Position numbers and translations under genes: made by a program. A DNA stretch of 64,000 bases. Origin: CAWGCE01 sp964480915 (GTDB lineage Bacteria > Planctomycetota > Planctomycetia > Pirellulales > Pirellulaceae). Where the stretch lies: contig CAYZRS010000009.1 of assembly GCA_964480915.1 (NCBI GenBank), positions 60,067 through 124,066 of the forward strand. Reading direction: 5' to 3'. This document shows, piece after piece, positions 36,365 to 45,636 of this stretch (positions are counted from its first letter, which is position 1; each line of letters begins with the position of its first letter). The notes below the pieces were generated by a model. That model was not told where the DNA came from. It saw nothing but the letters and a program-made list of their open reading frames with translations, and ran no database searches.

Positions 36365-37771
36365 TTACATATTCGTCAGATCGTCCGCAGCTTGCGGCCC
36401 GATCAGTCGATCGAGCGCTTCGGAAATCAGCGAAGCGTATTCTTTCGTGCGGCCATAGACACGGCACATCCGGTGGCTGACCGGGAAGTAGCGATAGAGG
36501 TGATTGTCGTGCAGCGGACGGACTCGTTGCTGGGCATCGTCGAAGAGGAAATTTTGCTGCCGGGCGGGCCCTTTGGTGTAGGGGCGATACATGTGGCGAG
36601 GGATGTCGACTCGCAACGGAATGTCGCTTAATTCTGCCGGCAACTCTTTTCGTAGTTTCACTTCCAGCGTCTCCGGATCGCTAAAGATGCTGCTCCGTTC
36701 CGAAGCGCCTTCGGCAAAAACCAGATTTCGTTGGCAGAGCATCTTCCAGGAAATATCGCGTCCCAGCAGCCGAGTCCACCGTTCGCCCAGCGCTCTCTGA
36801 GTCGGATCATCGCTGCTGATCCAGCCGCGGACTTGTTGCATGAGCGAGAATTCGGTGAATTGGCGGTACTGGTCCAGTCGTTCCAGTGGGTTGCCAGGGA
36901 ACAGATCATCGCGGCTCTCGGCGAACAAATCGGCCAGCGTCAAATCCATGGCTCGAATCGTGCGATGAAAATAGACCGTCCGAAACAGCTCGCTACGCAT
37001 CGACAGAAATCGGATCAGCGCATCGACGCCACGATCTTCGATGGTCAGTCCGTGCTCACTGAAGAACGTGTAGTGCATCAGTCGATCTAAGTCGAACGCT
37101 TGCTGGCTGTAACCGACCATGTAGGCGTCGCGGAGGACGAAGTCCATATTGTCGATCGTATAGAGACCGCAGAGCAGGCTGCGCAGAAAGTAGAGCCATT
37201 TCGGTTGAACGTCGGGCGGTTCGTCGGCCGGTGGTCGCTGGATCATCCAAGCGATTTGCTGCGGGTCGAGTTGCTCATCTTCGTGGAGCGAGCCATTGGG
37301 ATTGCGCCGGATGCCGCGAATTGTTTCGCCCAATTCGTGGACGATGATGTGGGCTCCCAACGATTCGTGCGTCAAACCGTAGCGGGACAAGACATGTTCG
37401 TCGAAGAAGTGACCGTAGGGGCCGTGGCCAACATCGTGCAGAAGGCCGGCAATCCGCAGCAGACTTTCGACGTATGGTCGGCTCGGTACCTCAGGGCAAA
37501 CGGAAGCCAGGCTTGCATAGAGTCGCTCGGCAACAAAACTGCCCAGATGCATCGCTCCAACGACGTGTTGAAAGCGAGTGTGTTCGGCACTGGGGAAGAT
37601 ATACCAGGCAGTTTGCAGTTGATGGATCTCGCGCATGCGCTGGACCCACGGATTGTCGATGAGGTCGCATTCGGTGGAAGACTCGTCATAGCTAGCATCG
37701 GCGCTGGTGAATGCGATGTAACGATGGATCGGGTCGTAACTAAGGCTGATTCCCGCTGGCCCATGATTCAT
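36365..37771 (-). CDS. HD-domain phosphohydrolase (dNTPase-like)
   Basis: A 468-residue protein of the SAMHD1/YwfO-like HD family. The metal site is visible in order: His in HTRFQHVVGAMHLG (about residue 65), the HD pair in LLHDVGHGPYGHFFDEH (about 112), and the later Asp in YTIDNMDFVLRDAYM. Such proteins hydrolyse dNTPs or other nucleotides in the cytoplasm. The N-terminal IHRYIAFT and ECDLIDNPWVQRMREIHQL stretches are family-typical. It is convergent with nothing and is followed downstream by the inverted repeat at 36273. Confidence 0.88.
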   Translation of the reverse strand: MNHGPAGISLSYDPIHRYIAFTSADASYDESSTECDLIDNPWVQRMREIHQLQTAWYIFPSAEHTRFQHVVGAMHLGSFVAERLYASLASVCPEVPSRPYVESLLRIAGLLHDVGHGPYGHFFDEHVLSRYGLTHESLGAHIIVHELGETIRGIRRNPNGSLHEDEQLDPQQIAWMIQRPPADEPPDVQPKWLYFLRSLLCGLYTIDNMDFVLRDAYMVGYSQQAFDLDRLMHYTFFSEHGLTIEDRGVDALIRFLSMRSELFRTVYFHRTIRAMDLTLADLFAESRDDLFPGNPLERLDQYRQFTEFSLMQQVRGWISSDDPTQRALGERWTRLLGRDISWKMLCQRNLVFAEGASERSSIFSDPETLEVKLRKELPAELSDIPLRVDIPRHMYRPYTKGPARQQNFLFDDAQQRVRPLHDNHLYRYFPVSHRMCRVYGRTKEYASLISEALDRLIGPQAADDLTNM

Positions 37772-38114
37772 AAGTGTCGTCCTACCCGAATTGCCCGTTT
37801 TCGCCGATTATTCCCTTGGGCGAGTCGTAGTAGAAGGGAGCGTGCTATCATGCCGCTAGTCAAAAACTGCTCGAAAGCCGCGTAATCGGTGGTTTCGATA
37901 TGCAGTAAGGCGTTTTATACTCCTCATTCTCCCTATTTTGACCAGAAGACGTCATTCCCGCCTGTCCGTTATCACGCATCTTTCCTGTAAATCACGTTTT
38001 CGGCCTCGCCCGTGTTTTTATCGTTCGCTATGAATGCCGATACAAATCATGCCGGAATAGCCAAATTTCAAGGCCTTGGCGGTTTATCCTCCCGACGATC
38101 AAGGAGTTTTTGAC
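37772..38114. other. Intergenic stretch, divergent promoters expected
   Basis: This spacer lies between the HD-domain gene and the large secreted protein. It is more AT-rich than the surrounding genes around 37910-38070, which is consistent with promoters. No gene or clear motif was identified. Confidence 0.35.
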
Positions 38115-40136
38115 GTGCGAAAGTACCTAGCGCACTTGGGATTACAACATGTTGGTTTGTTGTCGCTAGTCGTGGCCATCTTCACGCAGGCGGTTGTAGA
38201 ACCGGCCCATGCCGTGACACCGGCTGAGCAACTATTGCCCATTACCACCAAAGGCTATCTCTCTATTCCTGACATTGAGGGAATGGAAGCAGCGTTCAAC
38301 GAGACTGGCTTGGGTCAGATCGTCAACGATGAAGAGTTCAAGCCTTTCATTGAAGACTTGCGTAAGCAGCTCAACGATCGCTTGGCAACGACCTCTGGAC
38401 GCTTGGGGATTTCGCTCGACCAATTGCGCAGTATCTGTGCGGGGGAAGTCTGCATTGCGTTTGCCCAGCCACACGAAGGTATTCAAAAACATGCCGTAAT
38501 CGCCATCGTCGACGCGAGTGGTAAAGAGGGAGAAGTTGCCGTCCTACGCGCCAGCGTTGACGAAGGAATGAAGAAACGTGGCGGTGAAAAGTCACAACAG
38601 GTGATTGCCGGTATCGAAGTTACGAAGTACGACATTCCGATCAAGCGCGGCGCCAAGAAACGATTTCAAGCGTTCATGTTCAATCATGAGGGTCAGTTGT
38701 TTGCCGCCGATCATGCCGGTGTCGTGAAACAGCTGATCGAAAGGTTGGTCAGCGACAAAGGAAACTCGCTGGCGGAAGTCAAATCGTTTCGCGTGACGAT
38801 TGACCGTTGCCTGAGTGAATTTGGCGACAACGAACCGCACATTCGCTGGTTTGTCGACCCGATTGGATATGCCGAAGTCATGCGAGACGCAGCTGCCGTC
38901 AATAGTAAGCGGAAACGTTCCGACATGACCGCCGCGATGAAGGCGCAGGGTTTTGATGCGGTGCGCGGGATCGGCGGGTTGCTCAGCTTTGCTAACGGAA
39001 AGTACGACATCCTCGACAATACGTATGTCTATGCTCCCGCTTTGCCAAAAGCCGGCAAAGATAAATACAAATTGGCCGCACGCTTGCTCTCGAAGTCGAT
39101 TCCCGACAAGTTAGAAGTGCCCAGCTTTATTCCCAAGAACGTGAGTTCTTACGTGGCGGCCGCTTGGGGTATTCAGGAGTCGTACGAGTTCATCGATACG
39201 CTTGTCGATGAAGTCGCCGGCGAAGAAGGCTTCTTCGACGATCTGGTCGACAGCCTGAAGAACGATCCGAATGGACCGTTGATTGATATTCGCAAGGATT
39301 TGGTCGAGCATCTGGGCGAGCATGTCTTCGCTTTTACCGACGCGCAGCTGCCGGTTTCTCCTACGAGTGAACGGATGTTGCTGGCGATTGAGTTGACGAA
39401 CGCCGATGCGATGGAAGCGAGCCTGAAGAAGGCATTGCAGACCGATCCCGATGCAAGGCCCATGGATTTCGACGACCACATCATCTGGGAAATCATCAAT
39501 GAAGACAGCGAGTCGGTCGAATTGGAGATCGAAGGAGCTGGTGAATTCGGTGATATTCCTTCGTACGATGATGAATTTGCGGACGAGGCAGGCGCCTTGG
39601 CTGCTCTTTGGTCCAACGCGGCCATCTCGGTTGTCAAAGGTCATTTGGTCATCGCGTCGCACACGGATATGGTCAAAGAGATGATTCAGAATGATGGCGA
39701 GAATTCACTAGCGAAGGAAGCTGACTACCAGGCCATCTTGGCGGCGCTCAAAGAAGTTGGTGATGACAATCAAAATACGTTTCGATTGTTTTCGCGTGCC
39801 GATCTGGAATTGCGAACCAGCTACGAATTGATCCGACAAGGACGCATGCCCGAATCGGAAGGTTTCATCGGTCGGCTATTGAATACCGTCTTGGCGCCTA
39901 AAGAGAAGAATGCCAAACGCACGCAAGAAGTCGACGGATCGAAGATGCCGCCGTTCGCCAAAATTCAGCAGCATCTAGGAACCATTGGGCTCTATGGCCG
40001 ACCGGAAGAAGATGGTTGGTACATGTCGGGTGTTGTTGCGAAGCGGCCTCAGGCCACAACAGAAATGCTCAATGGTCAGCGTGAAGCCATCACAACGGCT
40101 AAAGCTGAGGAAGAGGTTGCTGCGGGAACTCAGTAG
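38115..40136 (+). CDS. Large secreted protein of unknown function
   Basis: A 673-residue protein. GTG 38115 is chosen because AAGGAG lies 8 bases before it and because it places a signal peptide at the N-terminus (HVGLLSLVVAIFTQAVVEPA, cut near AHA). A TTG at 38076 is the other option. The rest has no membrane helix. It looks like two related halves of alternating helices and strands, each with a stretch of the FNHEGQLFAADHAGVVKQLI or VVKGHLVIASHTDMVKEMI kind. The acidic segment near residue 475 (SVELEIEGAGEFGDIPSYDD) is low in complexity. No family was recognised; such proteins are common in planctomycetes. Confidence 0.75.
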   Translation: MRKYLAHLGLQHVGLLSLVVAIFTQAVVEPAHAVTPAEQLLPITTKGYLSIPDIEGMEAAFNETGLGQIVNDEEFKPFIEDLRKQLNDRLATTSGRLGISLDQLRSICAGEVCIAFAQPHEGIQKHAVIAIVDASGKEGEVAVLRASVDEGMKKRGGEKSQQVIAGIEVTKYDIPIKRGAKKRFQAFMFNHEGQLFAADHAGVVKQLIERLVSDKGNSLAEVKSFRVTIDRCLSEFGDNEPHIRWFVDPIGYAEVMRDAAAVNSKRKRSDMTAAMKAQGFDAVRGIGGLLSFANGKYDILDNTYVYAPALPKAGKDKYKLAARLLSKSIPDKLEVPSFIPKNVSSYVAAAWGIQESYEFIDTLVDEVAGEEGFFDDLVDSLKNDPNGPLIDIRKDLVEHLGEHVFAFTDAQLPVSPTSERMLLAIELTNADAMEASLKKALQTDPDARPMDFDDHIIWEIINEDSESVELEIEGAGEFGDIPSYDDEFADEAGALAALWSNAAISVVKGHLVIASHTDMVKEMIQNDGENSLAKEADYQAILAALKEVGDDNQNTFRLFSRADLELRTSYELIRQGRMPESEGFIGRLLNTVLAPKEKNAKRTQEVDGSKMPPFAKIQQHLGTIGLYGRPEEDGWYMSGVVAKRPQATTEMLNGQREAITTAKAEEEVAAGTQ

Positions 40137-40194
40137 CTGAGGCGCGTGATCGGATCGCGCTCGCGGAACCGATGGTTGAGAATGCTTGAGCGGT

Positions 40195-42648
40195 TTACCG
40201 TTTACGCTTGGCTCCGACTTCGATCTTTGCCCAAAATGGGTGCTGACGATCGGCTCGTAGACGCACATCTTCCAGCATGACTTGCACGTCGGGCGAGATC
40301 TCATGCGTCTTACTCTTGCCGTTCCATTTCACCGTGATGCGTTGGTCGAGATCGACGAGGTCGGGCGATAGCCACAGCGTTGTTTGATCGGCACCCGATC
40401 GCACGGCCAGCGTCTGCTTCTCCCGGGCCGTTGCCGATAGCTTCATGGGTCGAGTGCCCTTCGGCCAATCGGCAAGCGGCATCGCGACCGACCGCTGCGG
40501 CATGCCATGAAACTCGACCCACCAGAAAAAATTGTCCCAGGGCCTGAGCGAATTTGCTTCAAACTCACGCGGCGAAAAATTGCGTTTGTGCAGCGCCATC
40601 CATTCGAAGATGCGGTGAATCTCGTCTTGGAAATGCTCGTGCCCGCGGCCTCGATACTCCACAATCATCGTATCGAAGTCGTTGTACTTTAAGTAACGGT
40701 CAAAATCTGTAGAGTTCCCCGCGATCCGAGCGACATCCAATGCGCCGGCGATGAAGTATGAAGGCAGCAGCCGACCGTTCTTCCAGTACTGGCTCACGTA
40801 CTTCGGAGCGTCGGCGTGATAGGCCGCCGTGGCAGCGATCGGAATTAACCCGGCCCATAAGTCAGGATGGGCCAGTCCGATGTCCCAGGCGGCGTCTCCA
40901 CCCAGTGAGTGGCCAGACAAGTAGACTCGGTCGCTATCGATCGAGAAGCGGCGCATTGCGTCGCGGAGCGAGGTCAGCACGGCGGCGTGTTCGAGCGCGG
41001 AATACTTGTACTTCCGTTGACGTTCTTCCACCGTCCAAGCCGGTGCGATGACGATGTAGCCCTTACGTGCCGCTTGCCCCGTATGCATCTGGAGTTCGGT
41101 GTTGTAATTCCCCATCCACCAATCGACCTGCCGCTCGGGCGTTGAACTGGCACCGTGTAACGTGACGATGGCCGGATAGCTGCGATAGGAATGGTACTCA
41201 GGCGGTACTTGGGCCACGTAGCGAATCGATTCCCCTTCCCGCAGTCCGGGGACGGTGAATTCGAAGAGCCCGGGTATCGAAGACTGCGCTGATTCGTCCT
41301 CTTGGTTTGGTTCTGCGTCCTCGTCGAGTTGCTCATCTTCTTGGCGGCCGGTGGACGGCGTGCGTGTTGCGTCGGCGACCGGTCGCATGGCGGCAATCAA
41401 CTTCGAGACGTACTCGGCCGAGCCGGCCTCTTCGCTCCGTAGCGAGACGAGAATGCTGGTCCGTTCCGCCGGATCGTCGGTTGTCAGGTAGCGACGCACG
41501 AGGTCGCGCGTTCGCAGCAGTGAGAGCGCGACCGCCATGTTGTCCGTTCCGTCGGTCGCCAGCAGCCAGCGACTCAAGGCCAGCGACAGCTTTTGCTCGC
41601 TGGTCATCTCGCTGTCGTCGGCAAGTCGGAGGTAGCTGACAAGCCGGTTGACCGTGTCCCAGCCAAGGTCCGATTCGAGCTCCGTTCGGAATTCGATCAG
41701 CTTTTCTTTACGAGCGCCTTCCGGTTGCTCCGCCAGTTGTTCCGTTATCATCTCGAACGCTCGATCGGCATTCGATTTTTGTTGCTCGTGCTCAGATATT
41801 AATTCGCGAACTTCCAAAAGCAGCTCGCCGGCCACGTCACGTTCAGGGAAGTTTTGCAAGAACGTATGTGCCAGGTTGTGCTGACCTGCCGCTTTGCGAA
41901 TCTTGATCTCTTCCAAACGCTGTTCCGCATGGAGTTGATGCAATTCCTGCAACTGGATGTCAAGATTCTTGAGCTGCGGGAAATCTTCGATCGCGGTACG
42001 CAGTTCTTCCTCGGCGTCGCCGTACCGCTGCGATTGGAGGTAGAGCCGTACAATACTTAATCGATCATCAACATTATCTTTGTCGAGATGTGTTTTCAGG
42101 ATCCGACTTAACGTCGATCGTGGAATCGAACTTGTTGCCAGTCGCATATCCCAGACGAACGAACGGTCGGTCTGCAATCCTTCGACGCGCGTGTAAAGCG
42201 GGTTGATTTCGGTGATGCCTTGGATGACCTCCGTCTTGCCGTGGGGAGTCATCAAATAGACGGTTCGTCGACCGAATTCGTCAAACGGAGTGGGGCTCTT
42301 GAAAAAGCGGCCGACCGCACCTACTAGCTTGCCACGATTTCCGCGGGCGACCGATTGCCGCAAGCGGATCGTTTCAAGCGATTCGACATCTTCGCGAAGA
42401 GCTTGTTTTTGATAGGTCGAAAAATAGGTCCTGCGCAGCCCGTCGTCCAACATGAAAATCGGTTTGACGCCGGCGTTACCACCGCCGGCGAACAATGGGT
42501 TGCCAATATTGGCCAACTTGATGAGCGTTCCCGAGACTTCCATGCCGTTTTTCAATGTGAACGTGACGGCGTTGGCATCGTTGCCCAGTCCGATCGCAAG
42601 GAACAGCGTCAGCCAGCGGAGAATGCGGTGGGCACGCACGAAATTCAT
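40195..42648 (-). CDS. Secreted multidomain alpha/beta hydrolase (esterase/peptidase-like)
   Basis: An 817-residue protein. ATG 42648 gives a signal peptide (residues 1-27, ILRWLTLFLAIGLG then ANA). A helical region of roughly 400 residues follows, including tetratricopeptide-like helices (QSQRYGDAEEELRTAIEDFP), then an acidic linker near 435-455 (EDEQLDEDAEPNQEDES). The hydrolase domain (about 460-700) has the oxyanion motif VTLHGASS, nucleophile GHSLGG (around 577) and a late His in RGHEHFQDEIH (around 669). The C-terminus is beta-rich. It resembles prolyl-oligopeptidase/feruloyl-esterase-type enzymes. In-frame ATGs at 42678 and 42696 are alternatives. The substrate is unknown. Confidence 0.8.
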   Translation of the reverse strand: MNFVRAHRILRWLTLFLAIGLGNDANAVTFTLKNGMEVSGTLIKLANIGNPLFAGGGNAGVKPIFMLDDGLRRTYFSTYQKQALREDVESLETIRLRQSVARGNRGKLVGAVGRFFKSPTPFDEFGRRTVYLMTPHGKTEVIQGITEINPLYTRVEGLQTDRSFVWDMRLATSSIPRSTLSRILKTHLDKDNVDDRLSIVRLYLQSQRYGDAEEELRTAIEDFPQLKNLDIQLQELHQLHAEQRLEEIKIRKAAGQHNLAHTFLQNFPERDVAGELLLEVRELISEHEQQKSNADRAFEMITEQLAEQPEGARKEKLIEFRTELESDLGWDTVNRLVSYLRLADDSEMTSEQKLSLALSRWLLATDGTDNMAVALSLLRTRDLVRRYLTTDDPAERTSILVSLRSEEAGSAEYVSKLIAAMRPVADATRTPSTGRQEDEQLDEDAEPNQEDESAQSSIPGLFEFTVPGLREGESIRYVAQVPPEYHSYRSYPAIVTLHGASSTPERQVDWWMGNYNTELQMHTGQAARKGYIVIAPAWTVEERQRKYKYSALEHAAVLTSLRDAMRRFSIDSDRVYLSGHSLGGDAAWDIGLAHPDLWAGLIPIAATAAYHADAPKYVSQYWKNGRLLPSYFIAGALDVARIAGNSTDFDRYLKYNDFDTMIVEYRGRGHEHFQDEIHRIFEWMALHKRNFSPREFEANSLRPWDNFFWWVEFHGMPQRSVAMPLADWPKGTRPMKLSATAREKQTLAVRSGADQTTLWLSPDLVDLDQRITVKWNGKSKTHEISPDVQVMLEDVRLRADRQHPFWAKIEVGAKRKR

Positions 42649-42883
42649 CCAATCAATCGAGACGACTTGAGCTGACATTGAGAAAAGGCAATCCATGCCT
42701 TGATTGTCGTTAAGCGACCGATTGTAGGTCAATGGAACGCCTGGATACAGGCGGTTTACGTTTGTGGCGACGCCTAGGGGCTGGGCGATGGGGTTCGCCG
42801 GTTGCGGCGCTGAGTCGATGTTCTTGGGGGCGCAGGCTCGACTCGGAGAGCCGAGGTGCGGAGCGATCGGGCGGGGCGTCGAT

Positions 42884-43696
42884 TTAGCCGCCCAGCTTGG
42901 CCAGAAGTGGAATGCGTTCACGGCTCGACACAACCACGCCGCCCGGTTTTTCGACCGTGATCGCGAACATCGTCGGCTTCGCCACATGCAGCTTCGGGTC
43001 GATCGGGATGATGAACTCGGATGCGCCCGCCGGAATATCAAAGACACCGCCGTCGATCGGATACTTTTCATCTTGCTCGGCATCGAAAATCCACAGTTGG
43101 TACTGCTGCTGCGTGGGGTCGTTGGCCGCCAGGCCTGCGAACCGCATGTAACCCTGTTGAGCCGTATTGCTCCAGACGACGTCGCCGGTCCCTGTAGGAG
43201 CCGCTTCGTCGCCGGTGGCAGTCCATTCGATGCGCACCAAATCGGTCGCTTCATCCATCAGTGCTTGCCGAGCCGCTGCTGCGATGTTTTCGGGGGAGGG
43301 GACTGCAGGCGTTTTGGGTTGTTGTGAGAATACCAACGCCACCAACAGAGCGGTGGCGGTCGCCCAGCCGACCCAGCTGGGAACGTGCGGCCAACCGCCG
43401 TCGTTGTTAACCGGTCGGAGAACTTTCTTGGCTGCAGGAGCGGCTTCCGGTACTGCGAACTCTTGGATGCCTGCCTTGATTTTGGCTTGCAAGTCGTCCG
43501 GCAGCGATTCGGCAGCCGCGGGCAAGTGGGACATTTCTACCATTGCTGCCAACTGTTCCATGCTGTCGAGTTCGACTTCAGGGAATTGGGCCGACAGTTG
43601 TTCCAGTTCGGTTTGTTCTGCTGGGCTCAAGCCAAACAAAGTCTGATCGGCCAGTAGTTCCAGCAATCGGTCGTGATCCGAGGCGCGCTCGTTCAT
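42884..43696 (-). CDS. Anti-sigma factor, RskA type
   Basis: A 270-residue membrane protein. The N-terminal cytoplasmic part (about 1-100) has the helical anti-sigma pattern (LLADQTLFGLSPAEQTELEQL), one membrane helix lies near 110-125 (VGWATATALLVALVFS), and the extracytoplasmic domain contains YQLWIFDAEQDEKYPIDGGVFDIPA and MFAITVEKPGGVVVSS, diagnostic of the anti-sigma-K factor (RskA) C-terminal domain. It should hold the adjacent ECF sigma factor inactive until regulated proteolysis. The start overlaps the sigma gene stop by 4 bases (ATGA). Confidence 0.92.
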   Translation of the reverse strand: MNERASDHDRLLELLADQTLFGLSPAEQTELEQLSAQFPEVELDSMEQLAAMVEMSHLPAAAESLPDDLQAKIKAGIQEFAVPEAAPAAKKVLRPVNNDGGWPHVPSWVGWATATALLVALVFSQQPKTPAVPSPENIAAAARQALMDEATDLVRIEWTATGDEAAPTGTGDVVWSNTAQQGYMRFAGLAANDPTQQQYQLWIFDAEQDEKYPIDGGVFDIPAGASEFIIPIDPKLHVAKPTMFAITVEKPGGVVVSSRERIPLLAKLGG

Positions 43697-44244
43697 CGCA
43701 CACCCCCTTTCATCGTGCCACCCACTCCGAGTGCCGAACGTAGCCTCATCATGCCGCGTCGGGCGTGCGATTTGACCGTGCCGAGTGGCAATTGGGTCTG
43801 TTCAGCGATTTCCGTTTGGGAGAGTCCTCGATCGATCGCCATTTCGATGACCGTCCGTTCTTCACTCTTCAGCTCACCCATCGCTTGGCGGACTCGAGCC
43901 ACCTCCTCGTTGGCATCCACCGTGAGCGCCGCATTGGCTGCGGGCTCACTGGCAGCGTCGATCGGCGCCGTATCGACGCTTCGCTGTTGTTTGCGGATGC
44001 GATCGATAAGTCGGCGACGAGTAACCATGGCAATAAAGGTCGATTCTTTGGCGACGGACGGGTCGTAGCGATGAGCGCTCTTCCAAACATCCAGAAACAC
44101 TTCTTGCACGACATCTTCCGCATCGGCGCGATTCACGCAGCGACGCAGAACGAGGTTCCATACTAACCCGCCGTAGCGAGTCAGGCATTCGTCCATCGCG
44201 GCTTGGTTATTTGCCGCCACTTGTTGGAGGATGCTTGCGGTCAC
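43693..44244 (-). CDS. ECF sigma factor, SigK-like
   Basis: A 183-residue ECF sigma factor with region 2 (RADAEDVVQEVFLDVWKSAHRYDP) and region 4 (LSQTEIAEQTQLPLGTVKSHARRGMMRLR). GTG 44244 is chosen, with GGAAA 7-8 bases upstream. The frame stays open to a TTG at 44328, but that extension runs through a perfect hairpin (44278-44308) and is not family-like. It is translationally coupled to the RskA-type anti-sigma gene and lies just downstream of a fasciclin-domain gene, the same combination as the SigK regulon of mycobacteria. Confidence 0.92.
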   Translation of the reverse strand: MTASILQQVAANNQAAMDECLTRYGGLVWNLVLRRCVNRADAEDVVQEVFLDVWKSAHRYDPSVAKESTFIAMVTRRRLIDRIRKQQRSVDTAPIDAASEPAANAALTVDANEEVARVRQAMGELKSEERTVIEMAIDRGLSQTEIAEQTQLPLGTVKSHARRGMMRLRSALGVGGTMKGGVR

Positions 44245-44277
44245 TCGTGTTTTCCATGAATACTGAACGACGACGTG

Positions 44278-44308
44278 AACCGCGAGATTCTCGGGGAATC
44301 TCGCGGTT
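44278..44308. terminator. Perfect 13-bp hairpin between fasciclin and sigma genes
   Basis: The arms 44278-44290 and 44296-44308 (AACCGCGAGATTC and its exact complement) enclose a 5-base loop. It lies about 32 bp past the fasciclin stop and 33 bp before the sigma start on the minus strand. It has no T-run, so it may be an attenuator, a processing site or a protein-binding palindrome and not a simple terminator. Confidence 0.5.
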
Positions 44309-44340
44309 ACGAATTCGGCCGGGGCCAAGTCCCGTCGTTA

Positions 44341-45090
44341 TTACATAGCGGCGTAAGCTTGGTCTAGTGCCCGTCGTAAGATCCAGGCCCGACTATCACA
44401 ACATTCTGCCGAGCCTGCCTCGCTGAGCGAATTTGTCAGGTGTTGGCGAACATTGACTGTCATTTGATGGCCATACTCATCCATCAGCTGATGAATCGTG
44501 TTCGTGTAGGTGGTACAGCACTGCGTCTTGTGACCCGCGTTGTAAAGCGGAGCCCCTGTCGCGACCGCTTGCTGAATCATATGTCGCGGCGACATTTGAG
44601 CACCTTTTTCGGGTGGCATAATTACCGAGTCAATGATGTGAATGACTCCGTTGTCACATTCGATGTCGGTCGTGACCACAGTCGATGCGCCATTCAGCTT
44701 GACTTTGCCGTCCACAACTGCGATCGAAATTTTCCCACCTTGGACCGAATCGGCCGAATTCAAACCGACCACGTCTTTCGCGAGGACTTTCCCGGCAACC
44801 ACGTGGTAAGTCAAGATATCGACCAACATTTGCTTGTTCTCTGGTTTGAGCAGCGTGTCGATCGTCCCGGCGGGCAACTTGGCGAATGCTTCGTCGGTTG
44901 GTGCGAAGACGGTGAAGGGGCCTTCACCTTTCAGTGTGTCGACGAGTCCGGCCGCTTTGACCGCCGCGACAAGCGTGTTGAAACTGCCCGCACCGACGGC
45001 CGTGTCGACGATGTCTTTGGCGGTCAGGACGGATGAGCTGGCCAACATCAGGATGAGGGTGGCAATGGTTGTTTGTTTGCGACTAAGCAT
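44341..45090 (-). CDS. Secreted fasciclin (FAS1) domain protein with Cys-rich C-terminus
   Basis: A 249-residue exported protein: a signal peptide (residues 1 to about 23), then one FAS1 domain (about 25-160) with the conserved GPFTVFAPTDEAFAKLP, ILTYHVVAGKV and NGVIHIIDSVIMPP motifs. The final 85 residues have the paired cysteines CCTTYTN and AECCDS and no known domain. ATG 45090 has GGAG upstream. FAS1 proteins mediate adhesion or matrix binding. In mycobacteria FAS1 proteins (MPT70/MPT83) are the targets of SigK; here the FAS1 gene lies directly upstream of a SigK/RskA pair on the same strand. Confidence 0.9.
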   Translation of the reverse strand: MLSRKQTTIATLILMLASSSVLTAKDIVDTAVGAGSFNTLVAAVKAAGLVDTLKGEGPFTVFAPTDEAFAKLPAGTIDTLLKPENKQMLVDILTYHVVAGKVLAKDVVGLNSADSVQGGKISIAVVDGKVKLNGASTVVTTDIECDNGVIHIIDSVIMPPEKGAQMSPRHMIQQAVATGAPLYNAGHKTQCCTTYTNTIHQLMDEYGHQMTVNVRQHLTNSLSEAGSAECCDSRAWILRRALDQAYAAM

Positions 45091-45305
45091 CGTCGTCTCC
45101 GGTTTTGAACTAATTTTCGTGCGTTGAGATTCGGCCTCGAGGGGCCACATGGGCGATCGCATGACAACTCTTTCGCTGGCCGCTCCCTGTTGGATGCAGA
45201 TTTTCGCAAAAAGGGAGAAATTAGCTTCCTGCGGCTGTTTCGAGCCAATTTGACAAGCGGCCTACCGGCCGAAACAATGCGGTCCCACCCGAAAGGCCAT
45301 TCCGC

Positions 45306-45605
45306 ATGATGACTCGCACCCCACTCCGCATTCTTGTCTGTTCGCTGCCACTGATCTTGGTCGCGTTTGCGATCACGCTAGGAACAGGGGCCCTCTGTAG
45401 CGCGCTTGGTGATGAGTCGCTTGCTCGCGGGCTGCGAATTGGCAGCCTGATCCTTGGGGTCCTGCTCGCTCTCGACGTGGTGCTGCTCGTCGGCTGCTTA
45501 GGATTGAGGGCCGTGATGCAAGATGAGTTTCGCGCGACGAAGGGAAAGCGAGGGCGTTTGAAGCGAGGCAACCGGCAGGGGAGGCACCCGCGATCAGGGA
45601 GATGA
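45306..45605 (+). CDS. Small membrane protein of unknown function
   Basis: A 99-residue protein with two hydrophobic segments (about residues 8-33 and 45-65) and a strongly basic C-terminal tail (TKGKRGRLKRGNRQGRHPRS). It starts with tandem ATG codons at 45306 and 45309, with GAAAGG about 10 bases upstream. It is divergent from the fasciclin gene. No family was recognised. Confidence 0.5.
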   Translation: MMTRTPLRILVCSLPLILVAFAITLGTGALCSALGDESLARGLRIGSLILGVLLALDVVLLVGCLGLRAVMQDEFRATKGKRGRLKRGNRQGRHPRSGR

Positions 45606-45636
45606 AAATTCTCTCCTGGCAGGGCGCCCGACGCTG

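Noticed and set aside
42649..43254. N-terminal extension of the large hydrolase across the anti-sigma gene
   Set aside because: The extension overlaps the RskA-type gene in another frame and is Ser/Arg-rich; a signal peptide begins at 42648.
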